Shown: positions 20,010 through 29,127, counted from the first letter of the stretch. The stretch: 64,000 bases of DNA from Segatella oulorum JCM 14966 (GCF_000613785.1 NZ_BAJQ01000002.1:62001-126000), one strand, 5' to 3'. Program-made: numbers and translations. The notes: generated by a model not told the origin, from the sequence alone.

Positions 20010-20789
20010 TTATTTTCGCAAAAAACTTCGAATTAGAAACCACAGATGCACCGCGCAAGTGGTGAGCAAACCATAGTGTGTGCGCATCACATGGAAGCGC
20101 GCTTTGAGCGACGATCGGTGATGTTTTATGCTCATGCCGCCATCCAAATAGTTGACCACAACGGCATGGATGGGGCGTAAAACAAGGCCTTTTTGCTCGG
20201 CCATTTTCATCACACGGATGCACCAATCCACGTCGGCTGAAAGGCCAAACCGCAGACGATAAGGCGTGCGTTGTGCAAGGTCTGTGCGGGCATAAAAGGC
20301 TTGATGGCACACCAACATGCCCCATTTGAAGTCGCGCCACGACAGGTTTTCGGGCGGCATGAGACGGCGATGGCGCAGAAAACGCCCCGTGTTGTCCACA
20401 ACATCGGTGTCGCCATAGAGCACACCGGGCAGCATTTCGCCCTCGCCAACGGCACCAGCCACTTGCTCAAGGGTGTCGGTTTGGGGAAAGGTGTCGCCGG
20501 CATTGAGAAACAACACATAATCGCCCGTGGCGCGTTGCAGCCCTTTGTTCATCGCGTCATAGAGTCCTTTGTCGGGCTCCGAGCGGTAAACCGTGCGGTG
20601 AAGTGTCTCGGGGTGCGTGCGTTGTGCAGCGATATACGCCTCGATGAGCGTGGTGGTTTGGTCGCGCGAAGCACCATCTACGAGCACATGTTCTACATGC
20701 GGATAGGTTTGTTGCGCCACACTTTCGAGGGTGCGTTGGATTTCTTTTTCGGCTTGAAATGTGCAGGTAATAATCGAAAATGTAATCAT
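20010..20789 (-). CDS. family 2 glycosyltransferase
   Basis: GT-A fold transferase of 259 residues acting on a surface glycan or lipid-linked sugar. Seen are the nucleotide-binding start ITFSIITCTFQAEKEIQRTL, VLVDGASRDQT, DAMNKGLQRATGDYVLFLNA (then GDTF, the DxD-like site), CHQAFYARTDLA and DVDWCIRVMKMAEQKG. It resembles the WcaE/WcaA-like subgroup of GT2. The start overlaps the stop of the preceding glycosyltransferase by 4 bases (ATGA), so the two are translationally coupled. The transferred sugar is unknown. Confidence 0.9.
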   Translation of the reverse strand: MITFSIITCTFQAEKEIQRTLESVAQQTYPHVEHVLVDGASRDQTTTLIEAYIAAQRTHPETLHRTVYRSEPDKGLYDAMNKGLQRATGDYVLFLNAGDTFPQTDTLEQVAGAVGEGEMLPGVLYGDTDVVDNTGRFLRHRRLMPPENLSWRDFKWGMLVCHQAFYARTDLAQRTPYRLRFGLSADVDWCIRVMKMAEQKGLVLRPIHAVVVNYLDGGMSIKHHRSSLKARFHVMRTHYGLLTTCAVHLWFLIRSFLRK

Positions 20790-22059
20790 AGGCAGGGGTT
20801 TTTGTGGGACAATGCTTGCCGATAGACTTCAATATATTGCTTGGCCACCGCCTGTTGCGAGTAGTGCATGGCCACTTTGTGCAGCGCTTCGCGGCGCAAC
20901 TGGTCGTAATCGGCCTCGCAAAGCACCCAGCGAAGACCGCGCGCTAAGTCGTCAACGCTGCGGTATTGGGCCACATAACCATTTTGCCGGTGGTCGATTT
21001 CCTCGGGAATGCCGCCCACATCGAAGCCTACACACGGCACACCGCAGGCCATAGCTTCCATGATGGTGTTGGGAAGATTCTCGGAAAGCGAGGGCAAAAC
21101 AAACACGTCGGCGGCGTTATAGCAGTCGACTAACTGCCGGGTGTCGCTGAGATAGCGAGGTTATAAATCTCGAAGTCGAAGATGTCGGCTAATTTTCCGC
21201 GTGCGTCGCCCATCACAGCAATGGCCGTTGTCTGCAGCATCTCGGGGTGTTCGGCAGCCAATTTGTGGCAGGCGTCGCAAAGATAGAAGAAACCTTTGTT
21301 GGGATTGCTCACGCGTTGGGCGCCAAACAGAACGATTTTCTTGTCCTGTGGCAGCCGCATTCGCGCGCGAGCCTGCTGCCGATTGCCGGGACGAAACACG
21401 TGGGTGTCGATGGGATTGGGAATGGCTTGTATTGTCTGATGGGCGAGAATGCCGCTCTTGCACGCCTCGTCGGCAAGCCATTGGCTGCACGTAACGATGG
21501 AAATCGGTGCGCCGTGCAGCAGCTTTTTCTTGCGTTTGAACACCCGATAGGACAGGTCGTGCCGCGAACCTCCATGCGGAAGCAGCCGGCATTTGCCGCA
21601 AGATGTGTGGAAATGTGTGCAGTCGAGCGTGACATGACAGATGCCAGTGGCGAGCCAAATGTCGTGCATCGTCCACACAACGGGCTTGCCACTGCGCAGG
21701 ATTTTGCGAATGCTTTTCAGCGAGAGCATGCCTTGGTTAATCCACGACAGGTGGATAATGTCGGCCGATTTAAATTCGGGTAGAGCCGTGATGTCGGCAC
21801 CTGTGTTGGCGATATCGACTTCAAAGAGATGCGTTCGGCTGAAATGTAGGTGGCAAAACACGCACCAACGCTCCCAAAGGAAGCGCAAACGATTGCGCCA
21901 AGAATGGGGCAATGTCGCCACGGTGATGTCGCTTGTCTGCTTATCGCGCACAAGCATCGTTGCCTTAACGCCATTGTTGTTGAGGGCATCCATGAGGTGA
22001 TTGGCCGCCAAAGCAGCTCCTCCGATGCGCTCACTCGTGTTTACAATTAAAACTCTCAT
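20786..22059 (-). CDS. family 4 glycosyltransferase (one frameshift)
   Basis: GT-B fold retaining transferase of about 425 residues. The N-terminal domain starts MRVLIVNTSERIGGAALAAN; the C-terminal domain has KIVLFGAQRVSNPNKGFFYL and the conserved end FVLPSLSENLPNTIMEAMAC then GVPCVGFDVGG. The frame breaks near 21156 (coding CCTCGGCTAT has lost a G), which separates the last third. The ATG at 22059 is chosen because it starts the Rossmann strand; earlier codons give an implausible leader. A -7-like box TACCTTTG lies at 22234-22241 on the minus strand, implying a leader of about 170 bases. Together with the GT2 gene it forms a small surface glycan operon. Confidence 0.88.
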
Positions 22060-22475
22060 GCGGTTCTTTCTGTCTGTAGCCATGCGGCTGCCACCTGTTC
22101 GCTGCGCCATTATCCCACCTTATTATATATAAAGGGCTGGAATTTCAATCTTGCTGCCCGGCTTTACATAGGCAAGGCGGCACTCAGCCATTCGAACATT
22201 CATGTTCATGACGCTCATTGGCACTTGCTTATGCAAAGGTATAGTTTTTCTTTCATTCTTTTCTTCATGGGCACATCTTTTCCACTTTTTCCCCATTCTG
22301 CAAGATTGTTTTCAAAGCCTTTGTGCTGTTTACGGAATGAAGTGCAACGGCTGTATTAAGAACGAATTTATAAGCGACACACACGTATTTTGGGGTTTCT
22401 CTAAGCCTTTTTACGTTTAAACTTTTGATTTATATCAAGAAAAAGCAAAAAAGTGCATCATTTTCGTTCAAATGC

Positions 22476-22506
22476 TTGCGGGTTTCTCAGCAATCCCCTA
22501 ACTTTG
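22476..22506 (+). promoter_or_regulatory. strong Bacteroidetes promoter without an adjacent gene
   Basis: TTG at 22476-22478, a 20-base spacer, and TAACTTTG at 22499-22506. This matches the phylum's -33/-7 promoter exactly as in the other promoters of this window. No convincing ORF follows within about 180 bases. Confidence 0.7.
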
Positions 22507-22695
22507 CAATCACAAAAGGTTAATAGATTGTTTAGGTTAGTAGTATTTAGTTTAGGTTTTAGTTATTTAAAAGGTAAAGTTTAATAGATTGTTAAAAGGA
22601 TAATAATGGGGACCGTGAGGTTACCATTATATTTTGAAAGAGTTTTTCTTTAAAATAAAAAAGGTCAGCATTCATTTTTGATTGTTGCTTTTTTT
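22507..22695 (+). ncRNA. candidate non-coding RNA or long leader
   Basis: Transcription from the promoter at 22476-22506 would start near 22513 and run through an AT-rich stretch with a 12-base direct repeat (TAATAGATTGTT, twice), a 7-bp hairpin ATAATGG/CCATTAT, and a run of seven T near 22689-22695. CAATCA (22507-22512) can pair with TGATTG (22679-22684), which would close the molecule near its two ends. The size, about 180 nt, is that of a 6S-like or regulatory RNA, but I cannot match it to a named family. The rest of 22060-23049 holds no gene I trust. Confidence 0.4.
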
Positions 22696-22863
22696 ATGCC
22701 CTTCACTTTATAATTTCACACCGATGATGGCGCAGCAGAAGTTCAATACGCCATTGATAGCCAATGGATTGCCGAGAAGCAAGTCTACCTTGGGCACACA
22801 ACAAGGCCGAGTCGCCACCCCTGCTCTCCCCTATTATCTTTCCACCCGGCTCCTATCACCAAC

Positions 22864-22950
22864 CAATATCGTAGAGATTGCCCGACAACCTCCATGTTTT
22901 TGCCCCGAAAAATGGTGCATATTGCCCACCAATCTGCACCACTTTCCGCC
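22864..22950. repeat. 22-bp dispersed repeat, four copies in alternating orientation
   Basis: Units at about 22865-22882 (minus), 22883-22903 (plus), 22905-22924 (minus) and 22928-22950 (plus). The clearest are CAATCTGCACCACTTTCCGC (plus) and GCAATATGCACCATTTTTCG (minus). They lie between the candidate RNA and the pyrE promoter. They match the array at 45051-45160 in sequence and period. Confidence 0.55.
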
Positions 22951-22991
22951 CGCCTTAGTCCCACCTCAACAGAAAAAACGAGATTAAAAAA

Positions 22992-23022
22992 TTGGTGCTC
23001 TACCATAAAAAAACTATCTTTG
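22992..23022 (+). promoter_or_regulatory. pyrE promoter
   Basis: TTG at 22992-22994, 20 bases, TATCTTTG at 23015-23022, giving a leader of about 20 bases before the pyrE ATG. Confidence 0.75.
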
Positions 23023-23049
23023 CAAAACAATCGTTAGAAGCGTTACAAC

Positions 23050-23682
23050 ATGAATCAACTGAAAAAAGATTTTGCATCGAAACTCTTACAGGTGCAAGCC
23101 ATCAAGCTACAACCCGCAAATCCCTTCACATGGGCATCGGGTTGGCATTCGCCTATCTATTGCGACAATCGCAAAGCGCTCTCGTTTCCCCAGCTCAGAA
23201 GTTATGTAAAGTTGGAACTGGTGCATGCCATCTTGGCGCAACATCCTCAGGTTGAGGCCATTGCCGGCGTGGCAACGGGCGCCATTGCGCAAGGAGCTTT
23301 GGTGGCCGAAGAGCTGCATTTGCCCTTTGTCTATGTGCGCTCGAAACCCAAAGACCATGGTTTGGCCAACCTCATCGAAGGCGAATTGCCCGCAGGAGCG
23401 AAGGTGGTGGTGGTAGAAGACCTCATCTCGACGGGAGGAAGCAGCCTGAAAGCCGTGGAAGCCTTGCGCCAACAGGGGGCCGAGGTGTTGGGCATGGTGG
23501 CCAGCTTCACCTATGGTTTCCCCGTAGCCCAGCAGGCTTTCAGCGAGGCTCACGTGGCACTGACCACGCTAACCGACTATGAACATGTGATTGAAGAGGC
23601 GCGGGCCACGGGCTATATCCGCGAAGAAGAGGTGGCATTGTTGCAGCAATGGCGCAAAGATCCGGCTCACTGGAACGTGTAA
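23050..23682 (+). CDS. pyrE: orotate phosphoribosyltransferase
   Basis: Cytoplasmic pyrimidine biosynthesis enzyme joining orotate to PRPP. The protein has 210 residues, the normal length. Visible are FTWASGWHSPIYCDNR, the GVATGAIAQGALVAEEL loop, VRSKPKDHGLANLIEGEL and the PRPP-binding motif VVVVEDLISTGGSS. Its own promoter lies immediately upstream, and an SRPBCC-like gene follows after 64 bases. Confidence 0.96.
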   Translation: MNQLKKDFASKLLQVQAIKLQPANPFTWASGWHSPIYCDNRKALSFPQLRSYVKLELVHAILAQHPQVEAIAGVATGAIAQGALVAEELHLPFVYVRSKPKDHGLANLIEGELPAGAKVVVVEDLISTGGSSLKAVEALRQQGAEVLGMVASFTYGFPVAQQAFSEAHVALTTLTDYEHVIEEARATGYIREEEVALLQQWRKDPAHWNV

Positions 23683-23746
23683 CGCCCGCTTTTCCCCAAA
23701 CACCTGCGTGGCTTTGATGCCAAGGCAGCATGTAAGCATAAGAAAA

Positions 23747-24155
23747 ATGACAACATTTGAAAGTACAGTTCGACAGATAAACTACCCCCAACAGCAAGTT
23801 TTCAACATGCTGAGCGACTTAACCAACATCGAAAAGGTGCGCGACAAGTTGCCCGAAGACAAGATAAAAGATTTGCATTTCGATGCCGACACGCTGTCGG
23901 TGCATACGCCTGTGGGCGACATCAAAATGCGCATTGTGGAACGCGAGGTGCCCAAAACCATCAAGTTTGCCAGCGAAGAGAGCATGGTGTCGTTTAATTT
24001 CTGGATTCAGTTGGTGGCGGTCGATGCGCAAACCAGCAAGATGAAGCTCACCATCAAGCCGACCTCAACCCTTTTATCAAGGGTATGGTGGCCAAACCGC
24101 TGCAAGAAGCATCGAAAAGATTGCCGATGTGTTGCAGCTCATCCACTATGAATAG
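23747..24155 (+). CDS. SRPBCC-family protein (two frameshifts)
   Basis: A small START/polyketide cyclase-like protein of about 136 residues, a fold that binds hydrophobic ligands. It opens MTTFESTVRQINYPQQQVFN and continues LSVHTPVGDIKMRIVEREVP. Near 24058 AAGGCCGAC has lost a G, and near 24116 a run of five A has lost one; repair restores a C-terminus ending ADVLQLIHYE and the TAG at 24153. The ligand is unknown. The next gene begins inside its last codons (ATG at 24148), indicating coupling. Confidence 0.75.
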
Positions 24156-24729
24156 GCGCATGGAGCAATCTTTCAGGTTGCTCTTCATCGGTCTTTCGGC
24201 GTTGCTGTGGGCAGCATGCGGTCACGTGGAGAATGAATTTAGCAGCGAACGCATCTTTTTTGTGTTCGATAACGGTCTGCACCACAACGATGCTTTGGCC
24301 GAAGCCATGGTGCCCAACAGTGGCATTTTCTGCACCATCCGCCAGCAGATGCAAGGCGGAGTGAATCAATATGTGTGCCACAACACGGCCGGTCGCACGA
24401 CAGCTACTCCCCTTTCGGCCGTCGATTTGCAACGCACCCACATGTTAGGCCTTAACAACGGACTCATTGTGGGCTATGGCAATCTCAACGATCCACCCAC
24501 ATTTTATGCCTACGACCGCGAGTGTCCCAACTGCTTTAACCCGCAAACGATCCCGCTAAGAAGTCGCCCTTTGCGCCTTGAGGCAGGCGGATTGGCCACC
24601 TGTGACGTGTGCCATCGGCAGTATAGTCTCAACAACAATGGCCTGATTGTGCAAGGCGAAAAAGGCAAAAAGCTCACCCGTTACCGTGCCAACACCACCG
24701 GCCCCTATGGCGTTTTGTCGGTGAATTGA
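24148..24729 (+). CDS. lipoprotein with a Rieske-like domain carrying four Cys
   Basis: A 193-residue lipoprotein (lipobox WAAC, Cys24). The C-terminal half follows the layout of a Rieske domain: YAYDRECPNC, 22 residues, CDVCHRQYSL, NNNGLIVQG, then KKLTRYRA. Where Rieske proteins have CxH and CxxH, this protein has Cys126-x2-Cys129 and Cys152-x2-Cys155 followed by His156. The four Cys would suit zinc or a different iron-sulfur centre rather than a classical Rieske cluster. The start codon overlaps the preceding SRPBCC gene. No partner dioxygenase or cytochrome is nearby. The function is unknown and the fold assignment is by eye. Confidence 0.7.
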   Translation: MNRRMEQSFRLLFIGLSALLWAACGHVENEFSSERIFFVFDNGLHHNDALAEAMVPNSGIFCTIRQQMQGGVNQYVCHNTAGRTTATPLSAVDLQRTHMLGLNNGLIVGYGNLNDPPTFYAYDRECPNCFNPQTIPLRSRPLRLEAGGLATCDVCHRQYSLNNNGLIVQGEKGKKLTRYRANTTGPYGVLSVN

Positions 24730-24852
24730 GGGCGATTTTCCTTTCGTAACCTCTCCTTTGTTGAGAAAATCATCCTATCTTATGGATAAAATAGAAGGAA
24801 AAAGATAGATGCATCCATTCATCCTATTCATCAGTTAAGAAGAAAAATAGTT

Positions 24853-25650
24853 ATGTATGTCGCATTTCCCATACTACTTTTAGTCATCATCATAGCGATA
24901 GTTGCTTCGAAACGTAGCCACAAGATTCCCATCTTGATAGGGCGACAAGGTGAAATGGAAGTGCATAATATCCTCATGCAACTACCCGATGAATACTATC
25001 TATTAGAAGATGTCATTCTAAAAACACCACGTAGCACAACACAGATTGACCATATTGTGGTTTCAAAACATGCGATATTTGCCATTGAAACGAAGAATTA
25101 TCGTGGACAAATCTATGGAAATGAGGATCAAATCAATTGGAAACAGGTGATTGTGAGCGACGTAACTTATCCTAAAAAACCTTGGAAAACCTATACTTAT
25201 GTCACTAAAAATTTATTTTATAACCCCATAAAGCAAGCCATTGGCCACACCTATGCCATAAAAGAATATACAAAAGAATGGCCTTATTTAAAAGTAATAC
25301 CCATCGTTGTATTCATGGATAATGCTGATATCAGCAAAATTTCAACCACGCATCATGTTATTTATGATGCCGATTTGCTCACAACCATCACTGCATATAA
25401 AGCAATCTATACCACAGATAATGATGTTGTAACGATTTTTAAACGCTTAGCGGAACACAATCTCCAGGCAACGATAAAACCAAAGGCGCATATTCAAAGC
25501 GTACAAGCAGCCAGATTGAAAACCAACCGCAAAATACAATCTGGGATATGTCCGCACTGTGGAGGCACACTCACACAAAGAACTGGTCGGTATGGCACCT
25601 TTTATGGATGCTCAAACTATCCCAAATGCAAGTTTACTTACAATGATTAA
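24853..25650 (+). CDS. membrane-anchored NERD-domain protein with C-terminal zinc finger
   Basis: A 265-residue protein: an N-terminal transmembrane helix (residues 2-19), a NERD nuclease-related domain (IGRQGEMEVHNIL with Glu34, TQIDHIVVSKHAIFAIETKN with Asp66, Glu79 and Lys81), and a topoisomerase-type zinc finger (CPHCGGTL and YGCSNYPKCKF). Asp66 and the Glu-Thr-Lys triad match the restriction-endonuclease-like active site. Codons are markedly more AT-rich than those of the neighbours, suggesting recent acquisition. NERD proteins are associated with DNA processing and sometimes with phage defence, but no partner is present. It stands alone between the lipoprotein gene and argS. Confidence 0.85.
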   Translation: MYVAFPILLLVIIIAIVASKRSHKIPILIGRQGEMEVHNILMQLPDEYYLLEDVILKTPRSTTQIDHIVVSKHAIFAIETKNYRGQIYGNEDQINWKQVIVSDVTYPKKPWKTYTYVTKNLFYNPIKQAIGHTYAIKEYTKEWPYLKVIPIVVFMDNADISKISTTHHVIYDADLLTTITAYKAIYTTDNDVVTIFKRLAEHNLQATIKPKAHIQSVQAARLKTNRKIQSGICPHCGGTLTQRTGRYGTFYGCSNYPKCKFTYND

Positions 25651-25817
25651 ATATCCCTTTCGCCCTAAAATGAACAACAACAAAATAAATGAATCGGAAG
25701 GATTGATGCTAACGCATCTATGAAAGAATATTGTGCGCCAACAAAGGACACCTCGTTTGTCTCCGCTCTACATACAAGAATAGCATCCCAACAAGGGCTA
25801 AAGCTCAGGTTTTTATT

Positions 25818-25847
25818 TTGCTTTTCCTACTTTTTATTGTAATTTTG
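25818..25847 (+). promoter_or_regulatory. argS promoter
   Basis: TTG at 25818-25820, 19 bases, TAATTTTG at 25840-25847; leader about 28 bases to the ATG at 25881. Nothing else is recognisable between 25651 and 25817. Confidence 0.6.
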
Positions 25848-25880
25848 CAACAGAATTCGAATTTTGTTATTTCCCAGTTT

Positions 25881-27698
25881 ATGAATATTGAGAACGAAAT
25901 ATGCAGTTCCGTCATCCGCGTTGTGAAGGAACTTTATGGGCAAGAAGTGGCACCTTCACTCGTACAACTGCAAAAAACACGTAGTAATTTCGAAGGAAAC
26001 CTCACGTTGGTGGTGTTCCCTTTCTTGAAAATATCGAAGAAAAAACCCGAAGAAACGGCGCAAGAGATGGGCGAAGCACTGCAGAAAACGTGCAAAGCCG
26101 TGGCTAAATTCAACGTGGTGAAAGGCTTTTTAAACCTCGTTGTGGCACACGAAGCGTGGGTAAGTCTGCTGAATGACATCCACCTCGACGCGCATTTTGG
26201 CGAACAACAGGCCGACAGTCATTCGCCTTTGGTGATGATTGAATACAGTTCGCCCAATACAAACAAACCCCTTCACTTAGGACATGTGCGCAATAACCTC
26301 CTGGGGTGGTCGTTAGCACAAATCATGCAAGCCAACGGAAACCGCGTGGTGAAGACCAATATCGTGAACGATCGCGGCATACACATCTGCAAATCGATGC
26401 TCGCTTGGCTTAAATATGGCGACGGAATCACACCCGAAAAGGCCGGAAAGAAAGGCGATCATCTCATCGGCGACTTCTATGTGGCCTTCGATAAGCATTA
26501 CAAAGCAGAGTGTGAAGCGCTGCAAAAAGAGTATGTTGCAGCAGGCATGAGCGAAGAAGCTGCGGCAGAAAAAGCCAAGAACGAGGCGCCTTTGATGAAA
26601 GAAGCACGCCAGATGCTCGTGAAATGGGAGCAGAACGACCCCGAAATTCGCGCGCTCTGGGCACGCATGAACAACTGGGTTTACGCCGGATTCGACGAAA
26701 CCTACAAGGCTTTGGGCGTGGGTTTCGACAAGATTTACTACGAATCGCAAACCTATCTCGAAGGAAAGAAAAAGGTGGAAGAGGGACTTTCCAAAGGACT
26801 GTTCTTCAGAAAAGACGACAATAGCGTGTGGGCCGACCTCACAAACGAGGGCTTAGACCAGAAATTGTTGCTGCGTAGCGACGGCACTTCGGTCTACATG
26901 ACGCAAGACATCGGCACAGCCGAGATGCGCTTTAAGGACTATCCCATCGACAAAATGATTTATGTGGTGGGCAATGAGCAAAACTATCACTTCCAAGTGC
27001 TGTCGATTTTGCTCGACCGATTGGGCTTCAAATGGGGCAAAGAGCTGGTGCATTTCTCCTATGGCATGGTGGAATTGCCCAACGGAAAGATGAAAAGCCG
27101 CGAAGGAACGGTGGTTGATGCCGACGAACTCATTGCGACCATGGTCAGCGATGCACGCCGAATGAGCGACGAGTTGGGCAAATTCCACGATATGAGCGAG
27201 GACGAAAAGCAGCGCATTGCACGCATCGTTGGTCTCGGAGCCTTGAAATATTTCATCCTGAAAGTGGATGCACGCAAGAACATGTTGTTTAATCCTGAGG
27301 AGAGTATCGACTTCAATGGCAACACAGGGCCATTCATTCAATACACCTATGCGCGCATCCGTTCCATCCTAAGAAAGGCCGAAAGAGAGGCCATCCACGT
27401 GCCTACGCAGCTCGATGCGCATGCTCCGCTGAACGAAAAAGAGATTGAACTCATTCAAAAGATGAATGAATATGCCGCCGTTGTGGCGCAGGCCGGCAAG
27501 GATTATAGCCCCAGTGGCATCGCCAACTACTGCTATGAGCTGACAAAAGACTTCAATCAGTTCTATCATGATTATAGCATTTTGAATGCCGACACGCCCG
27601 AAGAGAAGACCACTCGCTTGGTGTTGGCGCAGAATGTAGCAAAGATTTTGAAGAACGGCATGGCGCTTTTGGGCATCGAAGTGCCCGAGAGAATGTAA
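25881..27698 (+). CDS. argS: arginyl-tRNA synthetase
   Basis: Class I synthetase of 605 residues that charges tRNA-Arg. The N-terminal additional domain is followed by the HIGH-type motif YSSPNTNKPLHLGHVRNNLL, the KMSKS-like KMKSREGTVVDADELIATM, and a C-terminal DALR anticodon-binding domain (FIQYTYARIRSILRKA onwards). The ATG at 25881 is preferred over the earlier in-frame start because the promoter lies between them. The frame is intact. A downstream RNase H gene starts 15 bases after the stop. Confidence 0.96.
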   Translation: MNIENEICSSVIRVVKELYGQEVAPSLVQLQKTRSNFEGNLTLVVFPFLKISKKKPEETAQEMGEALQKTCKAVAKFNVVKGFLNLVVAHEAWVSLLNDIHLDAHFGEQQADSHSPLVMIEYSSPNTNKPLHLGHVRNNLLGWSLAQIMQANGNRVVKTNIVNDRGIHICKSMLAWLKYGDGITPEKAGKKGDHLIGDFYVAFDKHYKAECEALQKEYVAAGMSEEAAAEKAKNEAPLMKEARQMLVKWEQNDPEIRALWARMNNWVYAGFDETYKALGVGFDKIYYESQTYLEGKKKVEEGLSKGLFFRKDDNSVWADLTNEGLDQKLLLRSDGTSVYMTQDIGTAEMRFKDYPIDKMIYVVGNEQNYHFQVLSILLDRLGFKWGKELVHFSYGMVELPNGKMKSREGTVVDADELIATMVSDARRMSDELGKFHDMSEDEKQRIARIVGLGALKYFILKVDARKNMLFNPEESIDFNGNTGPFIQYTYARIRSILRKAEREAIHVPTQLDAHAPLNEKEIELIQKMNEYAAVVAQAGKDYSPSGIANYCYELTKDFNQFYHDYSILNADTPEEKTTRLVLAQNVAKILKNGMALLGIEVPERM

Positions 27699-27713
27699 TC
27701 TTTCGGCACACTT

Positions 27714-28193
27714 ATGGCCAAAAAGTCAACCCTTTCCAACCCGCCTAACTGGCGAAACGACACGGTTCTTCCACTCCCTGCCGAGGTGAAAGCCATGGCT
27801 TGGGCGGTGGATGCAGCCTGTTCGGGCAACCCAGGCCCCATGGAATATCGGGCGATCGATTTGCAAACGGGTGCCGAAGTGTTCCATTTCGGCCCCACGC
27901 ATGGCACCAACAACATCGGCGAATTCTTAGCCATCGTGCACGCGTTGGCCTTGCTCGACAAGCAACACGATACTGAACGCGTCGTTTATTCGGACAGCTA
28001 TAACGCCATTTTGTGGGTGCACAACAAGAAATGCAAAACCAAATTGACACGTAATCCGCAAACCGAAGGGCTCTATCAGATTGTGGAACGTGCCGAGAAA
28101 TGGCTGCAAACCCACCCCGTCACCACCCCCGTTCTGAAGTGGGAGACGAAGAAATGGGGCGAAGTGCCCGCCGATTTCGGCCGAAAGAAATAG
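27714..28193 (+). CDS. ribonuclease H family protein
   Basis: A 159-residue RNase HI-like protein that would cut RNA in RNA-DNA hybrids. The four acidic residues are in place: WAVDAACSGNPGPMEYRAID (Asp), THGTNNIGEFLAIVHAL (Glu), VVYSDSYNAILWV (Asp) and KWGEVPADFGRKK (Asp). The sequence GNPGPMEYRA and the TNNIGEF helix are typical of Bacteroidetes copies. It lies 15 bases after argS, probably cotranscribed. Confidence 0.9.
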   Translation: MAKKSTLSNPPNWRNDTVLPLPAEVKAMAWAVDAACSGNPGPMEYRAIDLQTGAEVFHFGPTHGTNNIGEFLAIVHALALLDKQHDTERVVYSDSYNAILWVHNKKCKTKLTRNPQTEGLYQIVERAEKWLQTHPVTTPVLKWETKKWGEVPADFGRKK

Positions 28194-28297
28194 GCCATCG
28201 CGCCACCATTGCAATCGCAACCTTCGGCAGGAGCAGCGCCCCTTTCATCTCTTCTTATGGATTTTCTTTCAAATATTCATCCTATTTATCCATTGAC

Positions 28298-29044
28298 ATG
28301 CAAACAACCATTCAACACATCATCACCAAAATGGCAGGACCGGGCATGCGTTTGCTGCTCGCTCCCATCTGTTTGTTCACCGCTTGTGGCACACAAGCGC
28401 AGGAAAAAACCTTTCAACCCACCCCACACTACCAGCAACGCGTGGCCGAGTTTGATGCCCATCCTGCCGTGAAAGCCCACTCCATCGTGATGCTCGGCAA
28501 CAGTTTGACCGAGAATGGCGGCGATTGGAACGCCCGATTGCACACGCAAAACGTGGTCAACTATGGCATCATTGGCGACGACACCGAAGGCATGTTGCAC
28601 CGCCTGCAGCAGATAACGCCCCATCATCCGCGCGCCATCTTCCTGCTTTGTGGCGTCAACGACCTCAGCCATCAGCTCTCAGCGCAAGAGGTTTTCGACC
28701 GCGTAACGCAGCTCATCGAGACCCTTCGCCGGCAAACCCCGCAGACCACGCTCTACATTCAAAGTCTCTTGCCCATCAATGAAGACTTTCAACGTTGGAA
28801 AACGCTCAACGGAAAAACCAACGATATCCCCGCCATCAACCGCCTGTTGAAAAGCTATTGCCAGGCAAAAGGCCTCACCTTTATCGACATCTACCCCCAC
28901 ATGGTGGAACCCGGAACGGCGAAATTGGAACCTACCAACAGCACCGACGGTCTGCATCTGTCGAAAAAAGGCTATCAGATTTGGGCAGAAGTGTTGCGCC
29001 CCTACGCACAAAAAGAGGATAAGGCAGCCACAAAACAGCGCTAA
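28298..29044 (+). CDS. SGNH/GDSL hydrolase, probable lipoprotein
   Basis: A secreted esterase-type hydrolase of about 248 residues. The lipoprotein signal ends LFTAC. Block I is VMLGNSLTENGG (nucleophile Ser), block III is LCGVNDLSH, and block V is NSTDGLHLSKKGYQIWAE (catalytic Asp and His). ATGs at 28298, 28331 and 28346 are all possible; the first is chosen, the last gives the neatest signal peptide. It resembles platelet-activating-factor acetylhydrolase-like enzymes that deacylate sugars. The substrate is unknown. A strong terminator follows. Confidence 0.85.
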   Translation: MQTTIQHIITKMAGPGMRLLLAPICLFTACGTQAQEKTFQPTPHYQQRVAEFDAHPAVKAHSIVMLGNSLTENGGDWNARLHTQNVVNYGIIGDDTEGMLHRLQQITPHHPRAIFLLCGVNDLSHQLSAQEVFDRVTQLIETLRRQTPQTTLYIQSLLPINEDFQRWKTLNGKTNDIPAINRLLKSYCQAKGLTFIDIYPHMVEPGTAKLEPTNSTDGLHLSKKGYQIWAEVLRPYAQKEDKAATKQR

Positions 29045-29067
29045 TCGCCCATAGCCGCAACATCCAT

Positions 29068-29113
29068 CATCAGCAGACAGGCTCCAAGAAGCACATCTGC
29101 TGATGACTTTTTT
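29068..29113 (+). terminator. rho-independent terminator of the SGNH hydrolase gene
   Basis: CATCAGCAGA pairs with TCTGCTGATG around an 18-base loop, followed by ACTTTTTT. Confidence 0.75.
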
Positions 29114-29127
29114 ATGCCATTTTGCAG

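Noticed and set aside
22202-22420. 72-residue hydrophobic ORF upstream of the candidate RNA
   Set aside because: No promoter, no family resemblance and odd Phe/Cys-rich composition; it looks like chance in AT-rich non-coding DNA.
22682-22987. 101-residue ORF before pyrE
   Set aside because: Its second half is made of the 22-bp repeat units, and it has no recognisable domain.
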